Source: Azospirillum doebereinerae
Lineage (GTDB): Bacteria > Pseudomonadota > Alphaproteobacteria > Azospirillales > Azospirillaceae
Direction: 5' to 3'
DNA length: 64,000 nucleotides
NCBI RefSeq assembly: GCF_003989665.1
Contig: NZ_RZIJ01000025.1
Span: 1-64,000, forward strand
How positions within the stretch are numbered: the first letter of the stretch is position 1; the number at the start of each line of letters is the position of its first letter. A model generated the notes under the pieces. It was given only the letters and a program-made list of their open reading frames with translations. It did no database searches and was not told where the DNA came from. The position numbers and the translations under genes were made by a program. Of the stretch, positions 29,034-37,977 are shown piece by piece.

Positions 29034-30572
29034 ATGGCTGGGGAGAAATTCGGCTTATTGGCGTCCGCCTTGGCGGCCCTTGCGCTGGTGGGATGCGCCG
29101 CGATGGGAACCGGCGACTCTTCCGGCGCGGCGCTTGACGGCGTGGGACCGACGGCGGCCAAGCGCTTCGAGGCGGTGCGCCACAGCCCGCCGGCGTTGCG
29201 GGCCTTTCTGTACCGGATGCCGAAGGGGGCCGATCTCCACAGCCACCTGACCGGCGCGGTCTACGCCGAAACCTATCTGCGGCTGGCGGCGGCGCAGGGG
29301 CTGTGCTTCGAGACCGGGACGAAGTTCCTGGTGCTCCCGACCAAGGCCGCACCCTGCGGCGACACCACCGGGTCGCCCCGCCCGGCGGCCGGGGTGGTGA
29401 TCGCCGACCCGACCCTCTACCCGGTCGCCTTGGACGCGCTGTCCACCCGCGACGCTTTGCCGCTGTCGGGCTACAGCCTGCACGACCAGTTCTTTTCCAC
29501 CTTCGGCCGCTTCGCCGCCGCCGACGGCGCCGTGGGCGACCTGCTGGCCGAGGTGGTGGACCGCGCCGGCCGGCAGGGCGAGCAGCACATTGAGCTGATG
29601 GTGTCCTTCCAGACCCGCACCGCCGCCGGCATCGGCAAGTCACAGCCCTGGACCGACGACCTCCCGGCGATGGCCGACCGGCTGATCGCCGCCGGGCTGG
29701 CGGACGTGATCCCGCAGGCCCGTGCGGACATCGACGCGGCGGAGTCGTGGATGCGGTCGTTGCTCGGCTGCGGCACCCCGGCGGCCAAGCCGGGCTGCGC
29801 GGTGTCGGTCCGCTACCTCCAGCAGGTCTCGCGCACGCAAGGGCCGGGGGCGGTCTTCGCGGCGACCCTGTTCAACGCGTTGCTGGCGGTACAGGAGCCG
29901 CGCGTCGTCGGCCTGAACTTCGTCGCGCCGGAGGACAACCCGACCGCGCTGGCCGATTACGACCGCCACATGCGCATGATCGCGGAGACCCGCCGCCGCT
30001 TTCCCGGCACCAACGTCGCGCTGCACGCGGGTGAATTGACGCTGGGCCTCGTCCCGCCGGAGGAACTGCGCAACCACATCCGCAAGGCGGTGGAGATCGC
30101 CGGGGCCACGCGCATCGGCCACGGCGTCGACCTGATGCTGGAAGACGACCCGCGCGGCCTGCTGCGCGGCATGGCCGCCCGCAAGGTGGCGGTGGAGATC
30201 AACCTGACCAGCAACGACCTTATCCTGGGCGTCGCCGGCAAGGAGCACCCCTTCCCGCTCTACCGGGTGGCCGGGGTGCCGACGGTGATCGCGACCGACG
30301 ACGAGGGCGTCAGCCGCATCGACCTGACCCACGAGCTGCAACGCGCGGTGACGGAGTTCGGCCTCGGCTACGCCGATCTGGTCGGCTTGGCCCGCGCCAG
30401 CCTGGAGCACAGCTTTTTGCCGGGCGGCAGCCTGTGGGAGGAGGGCTGCGGGACGGCAGCGTCGGACGCCTGCCGGGCGGTGCTGGAGCGCAGCGAGAAG
30501 GCGCGGGTCCAGTGGAGGCTGGAGGAGGCACTGCGGCGCTTCGAGCGGGAGGTGGGAGAGGGGAAGGTGTGA
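29034..30572 (+). CDS. Lipoprotein adenosine deaminase-like hydrolase (ADGF-like)
   Basis: 512 residues. The N-terminus MAGEKFGLLASALAALALVGC is a lipoprotein signal, so the enzyme is predicted on the periplasmic side or surface. Metal-dependent amidohydrolase motifs are all there: KGADLHSHLTGAVY (metal His pair), ALHAGEL (His and catalytic Glu), RIGHGVDL, and ATDDEGVSR (metal Asp). This is the adenosine deaminase layout, closest in style to the secreted ADGF/CECR1 group with an N-terminal extension. It would deaminate extracellular adenosine or a related compound. A family A repeat follows. Substrate remains unproven. Confidence 0.85.
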   Translation: MAGEKFGLLASALAALALVGCAAMGTGDSSGAALDGVGPTAAKRFEAVRHSPPALRAFLYRMPKGADLHSHLTGAVYAETYLRLAAAQGLCFETGTKFLVLPTKAAPCGDTTGSPRPAAGVVIADPTLYPVALDALSTRDALPLSGYSLHDQFFSTFGRFAAADGAVGDLLAEVVDRAGRQGEQHIELMVSFQTRTAAGIGKSQPWTDDLPAMADRLIAAGLADVIPQARADIDAAESWMRSLLGCGTPAAKPGCAVSVRYLQQVSRTQGPGAVFAATLFNALLAVQEPRVVGLNFVAPEDNPTALADYDRHMRMIAETRRRFPGTNVALHAGELTLGLVPPEELRNHIRKAVEIAGATRIGHGVDLMLEDDPRGLLRGMAARKVAVEINLTSNDLILGVAGKEHPFPLYRVAGVPTVIATDDEGVSRIDLTHELQRAVTEFGLGYADLVGLARASLEHSFLPGGSLWEEGCGTAASDACRAVLERSEKARVQWRLEEALRRFEREVGEGKV

Positions 30573-30579
30573 GGGGCTG

Positions 30580-30688
30580 GCCCCCTCCCCATCCCTCCCC
30601 CGCCTTTGGCGGGAGAGGGGGTGGGATGCTTGCCGGCGTTCAGCGGAGTTCCCTCTCCCGAAAGGCGGGGGAGGGTTAGGGAGGGGGC
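30580..30688. repeat. Interspersed palindromic repeat, family A (copy 3)
   Basis: Left arm GCCCCCTCCCCATCCCTCCC and right arm GGTTAGGGAGGGGGC, same orientation as the copies at 1685 and 12515. It separates the convergent adenosine deaminase and hemY genes and may act as a transcription barrier. Confidence 0.85.
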
Positions 30689-30704
30689 CAAGCGCCCCCT
30701 TTTT

Positions 30705-32060
30705 TTACGCCACCGGCGACTTCGCGATGGCCGCGTGGGCGTGGCCGTGCCCCGGCTCCATCAGCGACACCGCCAAAGTCGGCGCCTTCCAGTCCAGGCT
30801 GTCGAAGGCCCCGCAATGGCCGCACAGCCCGCCCCAGGCTTGGCTGACGGCGTGGCAGGGGGCGCAGGTCCAGGCCGGGTCGGCCGGGGCGGCGGCGGCC
30901 TTCGCCATCCAGTCACGCGCCGCCGCCTCGTCGTGGCGCTCGCTGCGCTCCAGCTCGGCGAACAGGCGGTAGAGCCGGCGCGACGGCTCGATCGCCAGCG
31001 CGCGGTTCAGATGGTCGCGCGCCTCGCCCCACAGTTGGGCCTCCAGCGCGATGCGGGCGAGCGCGATGTGCGACTCGACGTGGTTCGGCGCCTGGGTCAG
31101 CAGCTTCTCGAACAGCTTCACACGGGTCAGCGGGTCGTAGCTGCCGAGAACCTCGCGGTAGGCGTCGGCCAGATCGGGGTGCGGCGACTGGCGCCACGTC
31201 CGCTCCACCACCTTGGCGGCGGCCTTCTGCTTGCCGGCGGCCACCATCAGACGGGCCAGACGCGCCGCCGCCGGGACGAAGCCGGGCGACAGGTCGTGCG
31301 CCGACTGCGCGTGCGACAGGGCGTTGTCGCTGCGCCCACGGCGCTCGGCCTCGAAGCTGCGCTCCAGCAGCAGGACCGTGCGGTGGCGGCGGCCGTCCTC
31401 GGTCGGGATCGCCCCGGCCTGGATCGCCTGTTGCAGCGTGCCCTCCGCCGACGCCCAATCGCCCGCGCGGGCCTCCAGGTCGTACAGAGTCGCGAGCAGC
31501 CAGGGCGTGTTGGGCTGCAACGCCCGCGCCCGGCGGGCCAGTTGCAACGCCTCCACCCGGTCACCGGTCTTGATGGCCTGGGTCAGCAGGCCGCGCAGGC
31601 CAAGGAAGGCCGTCTCCGGCCGCTCCAGCATCGCGGTGAAATACTCGTTGGCGGCGCGGTCGTCGCCTTGCAACTGGGCGGCCTGGGCCGACAGCAGCAT
31701 GGTCAGCGGCGGCTCGTTCAGCAGGCCGTCGGCCTTGCGCGCCATCTTGCGCGCGGTCGGCGCGTCGCCGGCCGCCACCGCCACCATGCCCTGGGTCAGG
31801 GCGCGGTAACCGCGTTCCCGCTTGCGCGCGCGCGAATGGCGACGGATGCGCGACGGCGTGCGCAGGACCGAGCGGATCAGCCGATAGCCCAGCGCCGCGA
31901 CGCCCAGCGCCACCAGCCCGATCAGCAGGGCGACGGTGAAGGAGGTCTCGATGGCGTAGCCCAGCATGTTGACGCGGACGCTGCCGGGATGCTCGACCAG
32001 CCAGATGGCCGCCGCGATGACGACCGCCAGCTTCAGGAAGAACCAGAGGGCGCGGATCAT
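30705..32060 (-). CDS. hemY: HemY-like TPR membrane protein
   Basis: 451 residues. Two N-terminal membrane helices (LWFFLKLAVVIAAAIWLVEHP and SFTVALLIGLVALGVAALGYRL) form the HemY_N domain, followed by a cytosolic or periplasmic array of TPR helices. Near the C-terminus CAPCH ... CGHCG is a rubredoxin-like zinc site. HemY-type proteins occur in haem operons; their role (porphyrin handling or assembly scaffold) is unsettled and this is not protoporphyrinogen oxidase. It overlaps the mitofilin gene by four bases (ATGA), so translation is coupled. Confidence 0.9.
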   Translation of the reverse strand: MIRALWFFLKLAVVIAAAIWLVEHPGSVRVNMLGYAIETSFTVALLIGLVALGVAALGYRLIRSVLRTPSRIRRHSRARKRERGYRALTQGMVAVAAGDAPTARKMARKADGLLNEPPLTMLLSAQAAQLQGDDRAANEYFTAMLERPETAFLGLRGLLTQAIKTGDRVEALQLARRARALQPNTPWLLATLYDLEARAGDWASAEGTLQQAIQAGAIPTEDGRRHRTVLLLERSFEAERRGRSDNALSHAQSAHDLSPGFVPAAARLARLMVAAGKQKAAAKVVERTWRQSPHPDLADAYREVLGSYDPLTRVKLFEKLLTQAPNHVESHIALARIALEAQLWGEARDHLNRALAIEPSRRLYRLFAELERSERHDEAAARDWMAKAAAAPADPAWTCAPCHAVSQAWGGLCGHCGAFDSLDWKAPTLAVSLMEPGHGHAHAAIAKSPVA

Positions 32061-33976
32061 TGGGCCGCTCCCTTCCCGCCGGCGGCGGTGGTCAGCAGAG
32101 CGATGGCGCGTTCGGTCAGGTTCCGGCCGGACTGGTCGGCGGCGAGCCGGGCCTTGGCGTCGGCCAGCCACGGCGCCGCGACCTCGGAGCCCGGACCCTG
32201 GAGGGTCGACAGCTCCTCGACCGCCTTGGCGAGGTTGTTCTCGTTCACGGCCGCCTCGGTGCGGGCGACGATGGCGTCGGCGCTGGTGCCGACCACGCCG
32301 CCGCCCTGACGGCGGACGGTGACCAGCGTGGCGAGCTTGCCGGTCACCTGATCGACCCAGGTGGTGCCGGGGCCGCGGTTGGCCGCCTGCACGATCTCGG
32401 TGGCGAGCGGCCGGAAGCGGTCGATCATCTGCGCCTGGGTCGGGATGCCCTTGGCGGCAAAGGGCGCCACCGCGTCGAGCGGCTGCGTCACCCCGGCGTC
32501 GCCGATGCCGAGCGCGCGGACGGCCTGGAGATCCTGCTGGAAGGGCAGCCCGGCGTTCAGCGCCAACCGCAGTTGCCCGGCGGCGAGCACCAGCGCCTGC
32601 GCGGCGGTGGCGGCGTCGCGGCGGGTCTCGACGGCCTGGTTGACCGTGGCGACCTGCTGCTTCACGGCGTCGAGGTCGCGGCGCAGATCCTGGGCGGCCT
32701 GGCTGTTGCCGGCGACGGCGGTCAGCTTCTGCTCGATGCCGCCGAAGCGTTCGGTCAGTTCGGCGACGCGCGGATCGGGCTCGGGGGCCGGGGCTTCGGC
32801 CGGGGCGACGGGGCGCTTCTCGAGCCCGTCGATGCGCTCGGCCAGCTGGCGCAGCGACGCCTCCAGCCCGGAGGTGTCGGCGGCCGGAGTGGCGGCGCTG
32901 TCGGTGGGAGCCGTGCCGTTCACCACGACGGGGGCGGCAGCGGCCGGGGCCGGGCGCTGCTCCAGACGGGCGAGGCGCTCGGTGAGCTGCTGCACCTGAG
33001 TGCGCAGCGCGGGATCGGCGGGGGTCGCGACCGCCGCCGGGGCGCCGGAGGCGCCGGGCCAGCCCGGCAGGCGCGGTCCCCACCACGGCTCGGCCAGGGC
33101 GGCGGCGCCGACCAGCAGGGCGACGATGGACAGCGACGTGGCGAAACCGGCGCCCGAGCGCGGCTCGTCGATGTAGGAGGAGGCCGGCGGAACCGTCGTG
33201 GTTTCGATCCGGGGCGGCTCGGCGCTCGCGGGCTTGGTGTAGCCCGGCGCCGCGTCGTCGGCCGTCGCGGGGTAAACGGTGGAGTAGAGGGAGGGTCCGT
33301 CGTCCTTGTCGGCGGCGCTCCTGGCCGCAGCCTCGGTGTCGGTCGCGGGCGTGGCGTCGAGCGGGATGGTCCCGCCGAGCGTGGTGCCGGAGGTCGCGCC
33401 GTCCACCGCCGGGGCCTCGGGATCGAGCTTCGGCGCGGCCGGATCGGTCACCGCGTCCGCCGCCGGGTCGAGCTTCGGGGTGTCGGTGGCGGTCGGCTCG
33501 CCAAGGATGGGAGCGCCCTCGACGGGGGTGATGGCGACCGGGACGGCGTCTCCCGGAATGGTGTCGGCCGGCGAGGCGTCGGGCGCGGCGGCGACCGGCG
33601 GCACGATCACCGCGTCCGTGGTCAGCGCGTCCACGGGCGCGGAGGCCGGGATGATGCCCTCGACGACGACCGTGCGGTCCTCGGAGGGCGTGGCGGCGTC
33701 CAGGTCGGCTTCGTCGATCTTGATGCGGTGCTTCGCGGCGGCGGCGCGCAGGTCGGCGTGGCGGGCCAGCGGGATCGCGCCGCGCTTCTTCCAGCCCTGC
33801 ACCGTGGTGACCGGCGTGTCCAGCTTGTTGGCCATCGGGCGGATGCCGCCGAACCGTTCGACGATGCGGTCGACAGCGCCGGTGTTACCGGGGGCGCCGG
33901 CATTGCCGGGCGAAGCGGCGTTCGAGTCGCCGTCCTGTTCGTTTGTCGGACGGTCCGAGCCTGGGCGAGAGGTCAT
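32057..33976 (-). CDS. Mitofilin/Mic60-family membrane protein with N-terminal HTH
   Basis: 639 residues. An N-terminal Cro-like helix-turn-helix (about 36-80: RIVERFGGIRPMANKLDTPV, then TTVQGWKKRGAIPLARH) is followed by about 190 residues of low-complexity Pro/Ala/Asp sequence. Next is one membrane helix (TSLSIVALLVGAAALAEPWW, about 270-290), a coiled coil (QLTERLARLEQR), and the C-terminal mitofilin domain (VTVRRQGGGVVGTSADAIVARTEAAVNENNLAKAVEELSTL...). Alphaproteobacterial Mic60 shapes intracytoplasmic or inner membranes and is known to sit by hemC/hemD/hemY. The DNA-binding-like head on a membrane protein is unusual. It overlaps hemY by four bases. Confidence 0.88.
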   Translation of the reverse strand: MTSRPGSDRPTNEQDGDSNAASPGNAGAPGNTGAVDRIVERFGGIRPMANKLDTPVTTVQGWKKRGAIPLARHADLRAAAAKHRIKIDEADLDAATPSEDRTVVVEGIIPASAPVDALTTDAVIVPPVAAAPDASPADTIPGDAVPVAITPVEGAPILGEPTATDTPKLDPAADAVTDPAAPKLDPEAPAVDGATSGTTLGGTIPLDATPATDTEAAARSAADKDDGPSLYSTVYPATADDAAPGYTKPASAEPPRIETTTVPPASSYIDEPRSGAGFATSLSIVALLVGAAALAEPWWGPRLPGWPGASGAPAAVATPADPALRTQVQQLTERLARLEQRPAPAAAAPVVVNGTAPTDSAATPAADTSGLEASLRQLAERIDGLEKRPVAPAEAPAPEPDPRVAELTERFGGIEQKLTAVAGNSQAAQDLRRDLDAVKQQVATVNQAVETRRDAATAAQALVLAAGQLRLALNAGLPFQQDLQAVRALGIGDAGVTQPLDAVAPFAAKGIPTQAQMIDRFRPLATEIVQAANRGPGTTWVDQVTGKLATLVTVRRQGGGVVGTSADAIVARTEAAVNENNLAKAVEELSTLQGPGSEVAAPWLADAKARLAADQSGRNLTERAIALLTTAAGGKGAAQ

Positions 33977-34073
33977 GGAGGGTGTGCCTTTTGTTCGCTG
34001 TTGTACGTCTTAACGCCACAGCCCCCAAACCGGCTCCCTCACCCTCCCTCGCCGCCGGTGCCCGACTTTCTGG

Positions 34074-34829
34074 TCAGTCGGTCTTCGGCAGCAGGCCGAG
34101 CAAGGCGTCCTGCTCCGGCCGTGGCGCCACCCGTACGCTTCGCCATGGCGTCACTCCCTGGTCGCCGTACGCGCGGGCAGCCTCCGCGACCGCGGGGCTG
34201 AGGCAGAACGCGTCGACCGTACGACAACGGTCGACCAGTCCGGCCTCGGCCAGCAACTTAACAAAGGAACGCGCGGTCCGGGGAGAGAAAAACAACACCC
34301 CGTTAAGATCAGACGTACGGAAAATTGTCGCGGTCTCCTCCGACAGGCGCCCGGCGGGCAAGGCGTCGTACAGGGCTTCCCGCCGCAGGGCGAAACCGGC
34401 CCCGCCCAGCAGCCCGGCGAGGTCGCCCGCGACCTTGCTGCCGGCCACGTGCAGCAGACCGCCGCCCGCCGGATCGAGGCGGGCGCGCACCAGCTCCGCC
34501 AGCGCGTACACGTCGCCGGACGCGCTCTCGACCTGGGTGAAGCCGGCCTCGCGGGCGGCGGTCGCGGTGGCATCGCCGACGGCATAGACGGGTCGGTCGC
34601 GGCGCCCTGTACGTCGGGCATAGCCGCGTACGCCGTTCGCACTGGTGAACAGCAGGGCCTGTACGTCGGTCAGGTCGGGTTCCGGCCCGTCGAGCCAGAC
34701 GAGCGACAGCATCGGCTCCAGCGCGCAGGCGAAGCCCAGCGCGTCCAGCCGGCGGACCAGAGGCTCAGCATCCTCCATCGGGCGGGTCACGAGAAGGCGT
34801 GGCCGCCCGGCGGAGGGGCTGTTTTTCAC
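34074..34829 (-). CDS. hemD: Uroporphyrinogen-III synthase
   Basis: 251 residues. It closes and inverts ring D of hydroxymethylbilane to uroporphyrinogen III. Sequence is poorly conserved in this family, but LLVTRPMEDAEPLVRRL, ALLFTSANGVRGYARR, PVYAVGDATATAAREAGF and DLNGVLFFSPRTARSFVKLL are the usual HemD landmarks. The start is GTG (34829-34827) overlapping the hemC stop as GTGA, so translation is coupled to hemC. It is followed by mitofilin and hemY. Confidence 0.92.
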   Translation of the reverse strand: MKNSPSAGRPRLLVTRPMEDAEPLVRRLDALGFACALEPMLSLVWLDGPEPDLTDVQALLFTSANGVRGYARRTGRRDRPVYAVGDATATAAREAGFTQVESASGDVYALAELVRARLDPAGGGLLHVAGSKVAGDLAGLLGGAGFALRREALYDALPAGRLSEETATIFRTSDLNGVLFFSPRTARSFVKLLAEAGLVDRCRTVDAFCLSPAVAEAARAYGDQGVTPWRSVRVAPRPEQDALLGLLPKTD

Positions 34830-35755
34830 AGGGCGAAAAAATCCGGCGGCAGCTGCGCCTTGATCTCGGCGCCGGCGTCGGCGCCGAGCGCCTGGGCCTC
34901 GGCGGCAGCGCCCCGCCGTTCGGCGTGGAAGACGCGCGCGCCGTCGGTGGACAGCACCTTGACCCGCAGATGCAGCGCGTCGCCGTCCAGCAGCGCCAAG
35001 GCGGCGATGGGGGTGCGGCAGGAGCCGTCTAGCGCGGCCAGCAGCGCGCGCTCGGCGGTCACGCGGGTCGCGGTCTCCGCGCAGTTTAGCGGGGCGAGCA
35101 GCGCGCGGGTGGCGTCGTCGGCGCTGCGGATCTCGATGCCGATGGCGCCTTGGGCAACCGCCGGCAGCATGGTCTCCGGCTCCAGCACGGCGGTGATCCG
35201 CTCGGTCAGGCCAAGACGGCGCAGGCCGGCCAGCGCCAGCAGGGTGGCGTCCACCTCCCCGGCGTCGAGCTTCGACAGGCGGGTTTGCACGTTGCCGCGC
35301 AGGGGGAAGATTTTCAGATCGGGCCGCAGTTCCAGAACCTGGGCCTGACGGCGGAGCCCCGCCGTGCCGACGACGGCGCCGGGCGGCAGATCGGCCAGAC
35401 CGCCGCCGGAGCGCGAGAAGAAGGCGTCGCGCGGATCCTCGCGCGGCAGCAGGGTGGCGATCTCCAGCCCGTCGGGAAGCTGGGTCGGCACGTCCTTCAT
35501 GGAATGGACGGCGAGGTCAGCGCGGCCGTCGAACAGCGCCTCCTCCAGCTCCTTGGTGAACAGGCCCTTGCCGCCGGCCTCGGCCAGCGTGCGGTCGAGG
35601 ATGCGGTCGCCGGTGGTCTTGAAGGCGACGATCTCGATGGCGCCGGGCGCCGCCAGATGGGGATGGGCGGCGATCAGGCGATCGCGCGTCTCATGGGCCT
35701 GCGCCAGCGCCAGCGGGCTGCCGCGCGTCCCGATGCGGAGCGGTTGGGTCGTCAT
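34826..35755 (-). CDS. hemC: Hydroxymethylbilane synthase (porphobilinogen deaminase)
   Basis: 309 residues. It polymerises four porphobilinogen units on a dipyrromethane cofactor. Visible: LRIGTRGSPLALAQA, KTTGDRILD, GKGLFTKELEEAL, VHSMKDVPTQLPDGLEI, and the cofactor-anchoring Cys in LDGSCRTPIAALA near residue 240. It heads the hemC-hemD-mitofilin-hemY run, 45 bases after the methyltransferase gene, which may share the promoter region by tsaD. Confidence 0.97.
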   Translation of the reverse strand: MTTQPLRIGTRGSPLALAQAHETRDRLIAAHPHLAAPGAIEIVAFKTTGDRILDRTLAEAGGKGLFTKELEEALFDGRADLAVHSMKDVPTQLPDGLEIATLLPREDPRDAFFSRSGGGLADLPPGAVVGTAGLRRQAQVLELRPDLKIFPLRGNVQTRLSKLDAGEVDATLLALAGLRRLGLTERITAVLEPETMLPAVAQGAIGIEIRSADDATRALLAPLNCAETATRVTAERALLAALDGSCRTPIAALALLDGDALHLRVKVLSTDGARVFHAERRGAAAEAQALGADAGAEIKAQLPPDFFAL

Positions 35756-35800
35756 GCTCCGAGTTCTAGGGGATCCGCGCGGCTTTGCAAGGACTCCTTG

Positions 35801-36649
35801 TCAGCGGTGCCCGGCAAGGTTTCGGTGCCCGGTGGCGACGATCCGCCGGCTGTCGGGCGTCCAGGCCGCGCCGTCGAAGTCGCCGGCCAGCCCGTCGAGC
35901 GTCAGCCCGGCGTCGCGCAGCAGGCCCTCCAGCTCCGCCCGGTCGACCATCCGCCAGTCGAAGGCGAAGCGGGTGGTGCGGAGGCCGCCGTCGGGCAGCA
36001 GCTCGTCGTACCAGCCGGCGAGGCGCTGGACCTTGCGCGAATCCACCGCCGAGGCCTGGGCGTGGCGGATGTAGGGGTTTCCGCTGCGCGGGTTCAGCCG
36101 GGGCCGCGACGGGACCGGGGCGGGATCGGCCTCCCAGGGCAGGGTCGCCGGGTTCATCACGTCCAGGGCAAAGGCGCCGCCGGGCGCCAGATGCCGGGCG
36201 GCGGCCTCCACCACCCGCAGCGCCTCCTCCCGGTCGGGAAGCAGCATGAGGAGGTTGAAGGGCAGGATCGCCAGACGGGCGGTAACGCCCGGAAGCTCCA
36301 GCGCTGCGGCGTCCTGCCGCAGGACGTGGACCCGCGCCCGGACCTCCGGCGGCTCGGCCGCCAGCTTGGCGCGCAGTTGCCCGAGCATGGCCTCGGACAC
36401 GTCCACCGCATGGATGTCCACCCCGGCTCTGGCCAGCGGGATGGTCAGGCGCCCGGTGCCGCAGCCGATCTCCAGCACCGGCCCGCCGGCCGCCCGCGCC
36501 TGCTCGGCGTAGAAGGCCACGTCGCCCAGCATACCCATGCGGGCCAGCGCCGCCGCGTCCTCGCCACGCGCCGGGCCGAGCTCCAGCGACGGGTAGTCCG
36601 CGTCGTAGTAGAGGATGCTGGCGTCGTCGGCCGGGGTGTCGGAATTCAT
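35801..36649 (-). CDS. Class I SAM-dependent methyltransferase
   Basis: 282 residues. The Rossmann methyltransferase motif I VLEIGCGTGRLTIPLARAG and post-I VHAVDVS-like acidic end are clear, followed by LAILPFNLLMLLPD (motif IV area) and LAPGGAFALDVMNP (motif VI area). Substrate unknown. It is first on the minus strand before hemC and faces tsaD across an 81-base gap containing two near-identical CCTATACC boxes. A link to tetrapyrrole methylation is possible from context only. Confidence 0.8.
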   Translation of the reverse strand: MNSDTPADDASILYYDADYPSLELGPARGEDAAALARMGMLGDVAFYAEQARAAGGPVLEIGCGTGRLTIPLARAGVDIHAVDVSEAMLGQLRAKLAAEPPEVRARVHVLRQDAAALELPGVTARLAILPFNLLMLLPDREEALRVVEAAARHLAPGGAFALDVMNPATLPWEADPAPVPSRPRLNPRSGNPYIRHAQASAVDSRKVQRLAGWYDELLPDGGLRTTRFAFDWRMVDRAELEGLLRDAGLTLDGLAGDFDGAAWTPDSRRIVATGHRNLAGHR

Positions 36650-36677
36650 CGGGCGGGGCTTTCGTCGGGGCCAAAAC

Positions 36678-36703
36678 CCTATACCCGCAAAATCCTATAC
36701 CGG
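36678..36703. promoter_or_regulatory. Direct repeat in the methyltransferase/tsaD divergent promoter gap
   Basis: CCCTATACCCG and TCCTATACCGG, 16 bases apart start to start, in the middle of the 81-base gap. On the minus strand each gives a TATAGG that could be a -10. Likely a shared promoter or regulator site. Confidence 0.3.
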
Positions 36704-36730
36704 CGCGCGCAAGGCGGCTAGTTTGGCGGC

Positions 36731-37816
36731 ATGATCGTTCTTGGAATCGAGACAAGCTGCGACGAGACGGCCGCCGCCGTGGTCACCGACGCGCGCGAGA
36801 TCCGCGCCGACGTGGTCCTGTCGCAACTGGACGACCACACCCCCTATGGCGGCGTGGTCCCGGAAATCGCCGCGCGCGCCCATCTGGAGCATCTGGACGG
36901 GCTGATCCGCCGCGCCATGGCCGAGGCCGGGATCGGTTTCGGCGACCTCGACGCGGTGGCGGCGACCGGTGGACCGGGGCTGATCGGCGGGGTGATCGTC
37001 GGCGTGATGACCGCCAAGGCCATCGCGGCGGCGCGCAACCTGCCCTTCGTCGCGGTCAACCATCTGGAAGGCCACGCGCTGACCGCGCGGCTGACCGACG
37101 ACGTCGCCTTCCCCTATCTGCTGCTGCTGGTCTCGGGCGGGCATTGCCAGCTGCTGGTGGTCGAGGGGGTTGGCCGCTACCGCCGGCTCGGCACCACCAT
37201 CGACGACGCGGTGGGCGAGGCCTTCGACAAGACCGCCAAGCTGCTGGGCCTCGGCTATCCCGGCGGGCCGCTGGTGGAGAAGGCGGCGGCGCGGGCGACC
37301 GATCCGGGACGCTTCGACCTGCCGCGCCCGCTGGTCGGGCGGCCGGGCTGCGATTTCTCCTTCTCCGGGCTGAAGACCGCCGTGCGGCGGCACGTCGAGG
37401 AACTGGCCAAGGCGTCGGGCGCGCCGCTGACGGACGCCGACCGCGACGACCTCGCCGCCGCCTTCCAGGCGACGGTGGCCGAGGTGATGGCCGACCGCTG
37501 CGCCCGCGCCATCCGCCGCTTCAAGGAGGAGCACCCGCAGGGCGGCGCCCTGGTGGTGGCCGGGGGCGTGGCGGCGAACAAGACCCTGCGCGCGCGGCTG
37601 GCGACGCTGGCCGCCAGGGAGGGCATGCCCTTCGTGGCGCCGCCGCTGCGGCTGTGCACCGACAACGCGGCGATGATCGCCTGGGCCGGGATCGAGCGGT
37701 TCCGTCTGGGCGAAAGCGATCCCCTGAGCTTCGCCCCGCGCCCGCGCTGGCCGCTGGACCCCACGGCGGCCCCGGCCATCGGGCGCGCGGGCGTCGGGTC
37801 GGGGGTGAAGGCGTAG
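36731..37816 (+). CDS. tsaD: tRNA N6-adenosine threonylcarbamoyltransferase TsaD
   Basis: 361 residues. It transfers the threonylcarbamoyl group to A37 of ANN-decoding tRNAs with TsaB/TsaE. Visible: MIVLGIETSCDETAAAVV, YGGVVPEIAARAHLEHL, the metal site NHLEGH, LLVSGGHCQLLVV, GEAFDKTAKLLGLGYPGGP, and VAGGVAANKTLRARL. Length and motifs are canonical. gpsA follows across a family A repeat. The head-to-head arrangement with the haem cluster is common in alphaproteobacteria. Confidence 0.97.
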   Translation: MIVLGIETSCDETAAAVVTDAREIRADVVLSQLDDHTPYGGVVPEIAARAHLEHLDGLIRRAMAEAGIGFGDLDAVAATGGPGLIGGVIVGVMTAKAIAAARNLPFVAVNHLEGHALTARLTDDVAFPYLLLLVSGGHCQLLVVEGVGRYRRLGTTIDDAVGEAFDKTAKLLGLGYPGGPLVEKAAARATDPGRFDLPRPLVGRPGCDFSFSGLKTAVRRHVEELAKASGAPLTDADRDDLAAAFQATVAEVMADRCARAIRRFKEEHPQGGALVVAGGVAANKTLRARLATLAAREGMPFVAPPLRLCTDNAAMIAWAGIERFRLGESDPLSFAPRPRWPLDPTAAPAIGRAGVGSGVKA

Positions 37817-37827
37817 GGGGTGCATCG

Positions 37828-37937
37828 GCCCCCTCCCTAACCCTCCCCCGCCTTTGGCGGGAGAGGGGATTACCGCCGAACGCCGACAAGCCTCCAGCCC
37901 CCTCTCCCGCGAAGCGGGGGAGGGATGGGGAGGGGGC
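37828..37937. repeat. Interspersed palindromic repeat, family A (copy 4, inverted orientation)
   Basis: Begins GCCCCCTCCCTAACCCTCCC and ends GGGATGGGGAGGGGGC, i.e. the reverse complement of the other full copies. It lies between tsaD and gpsA. Confidence 0.85.
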
Positions 37938-37977
37938 ACCGTTCAGCAACCCACCAACACGCCACAAGGAACGCCCC

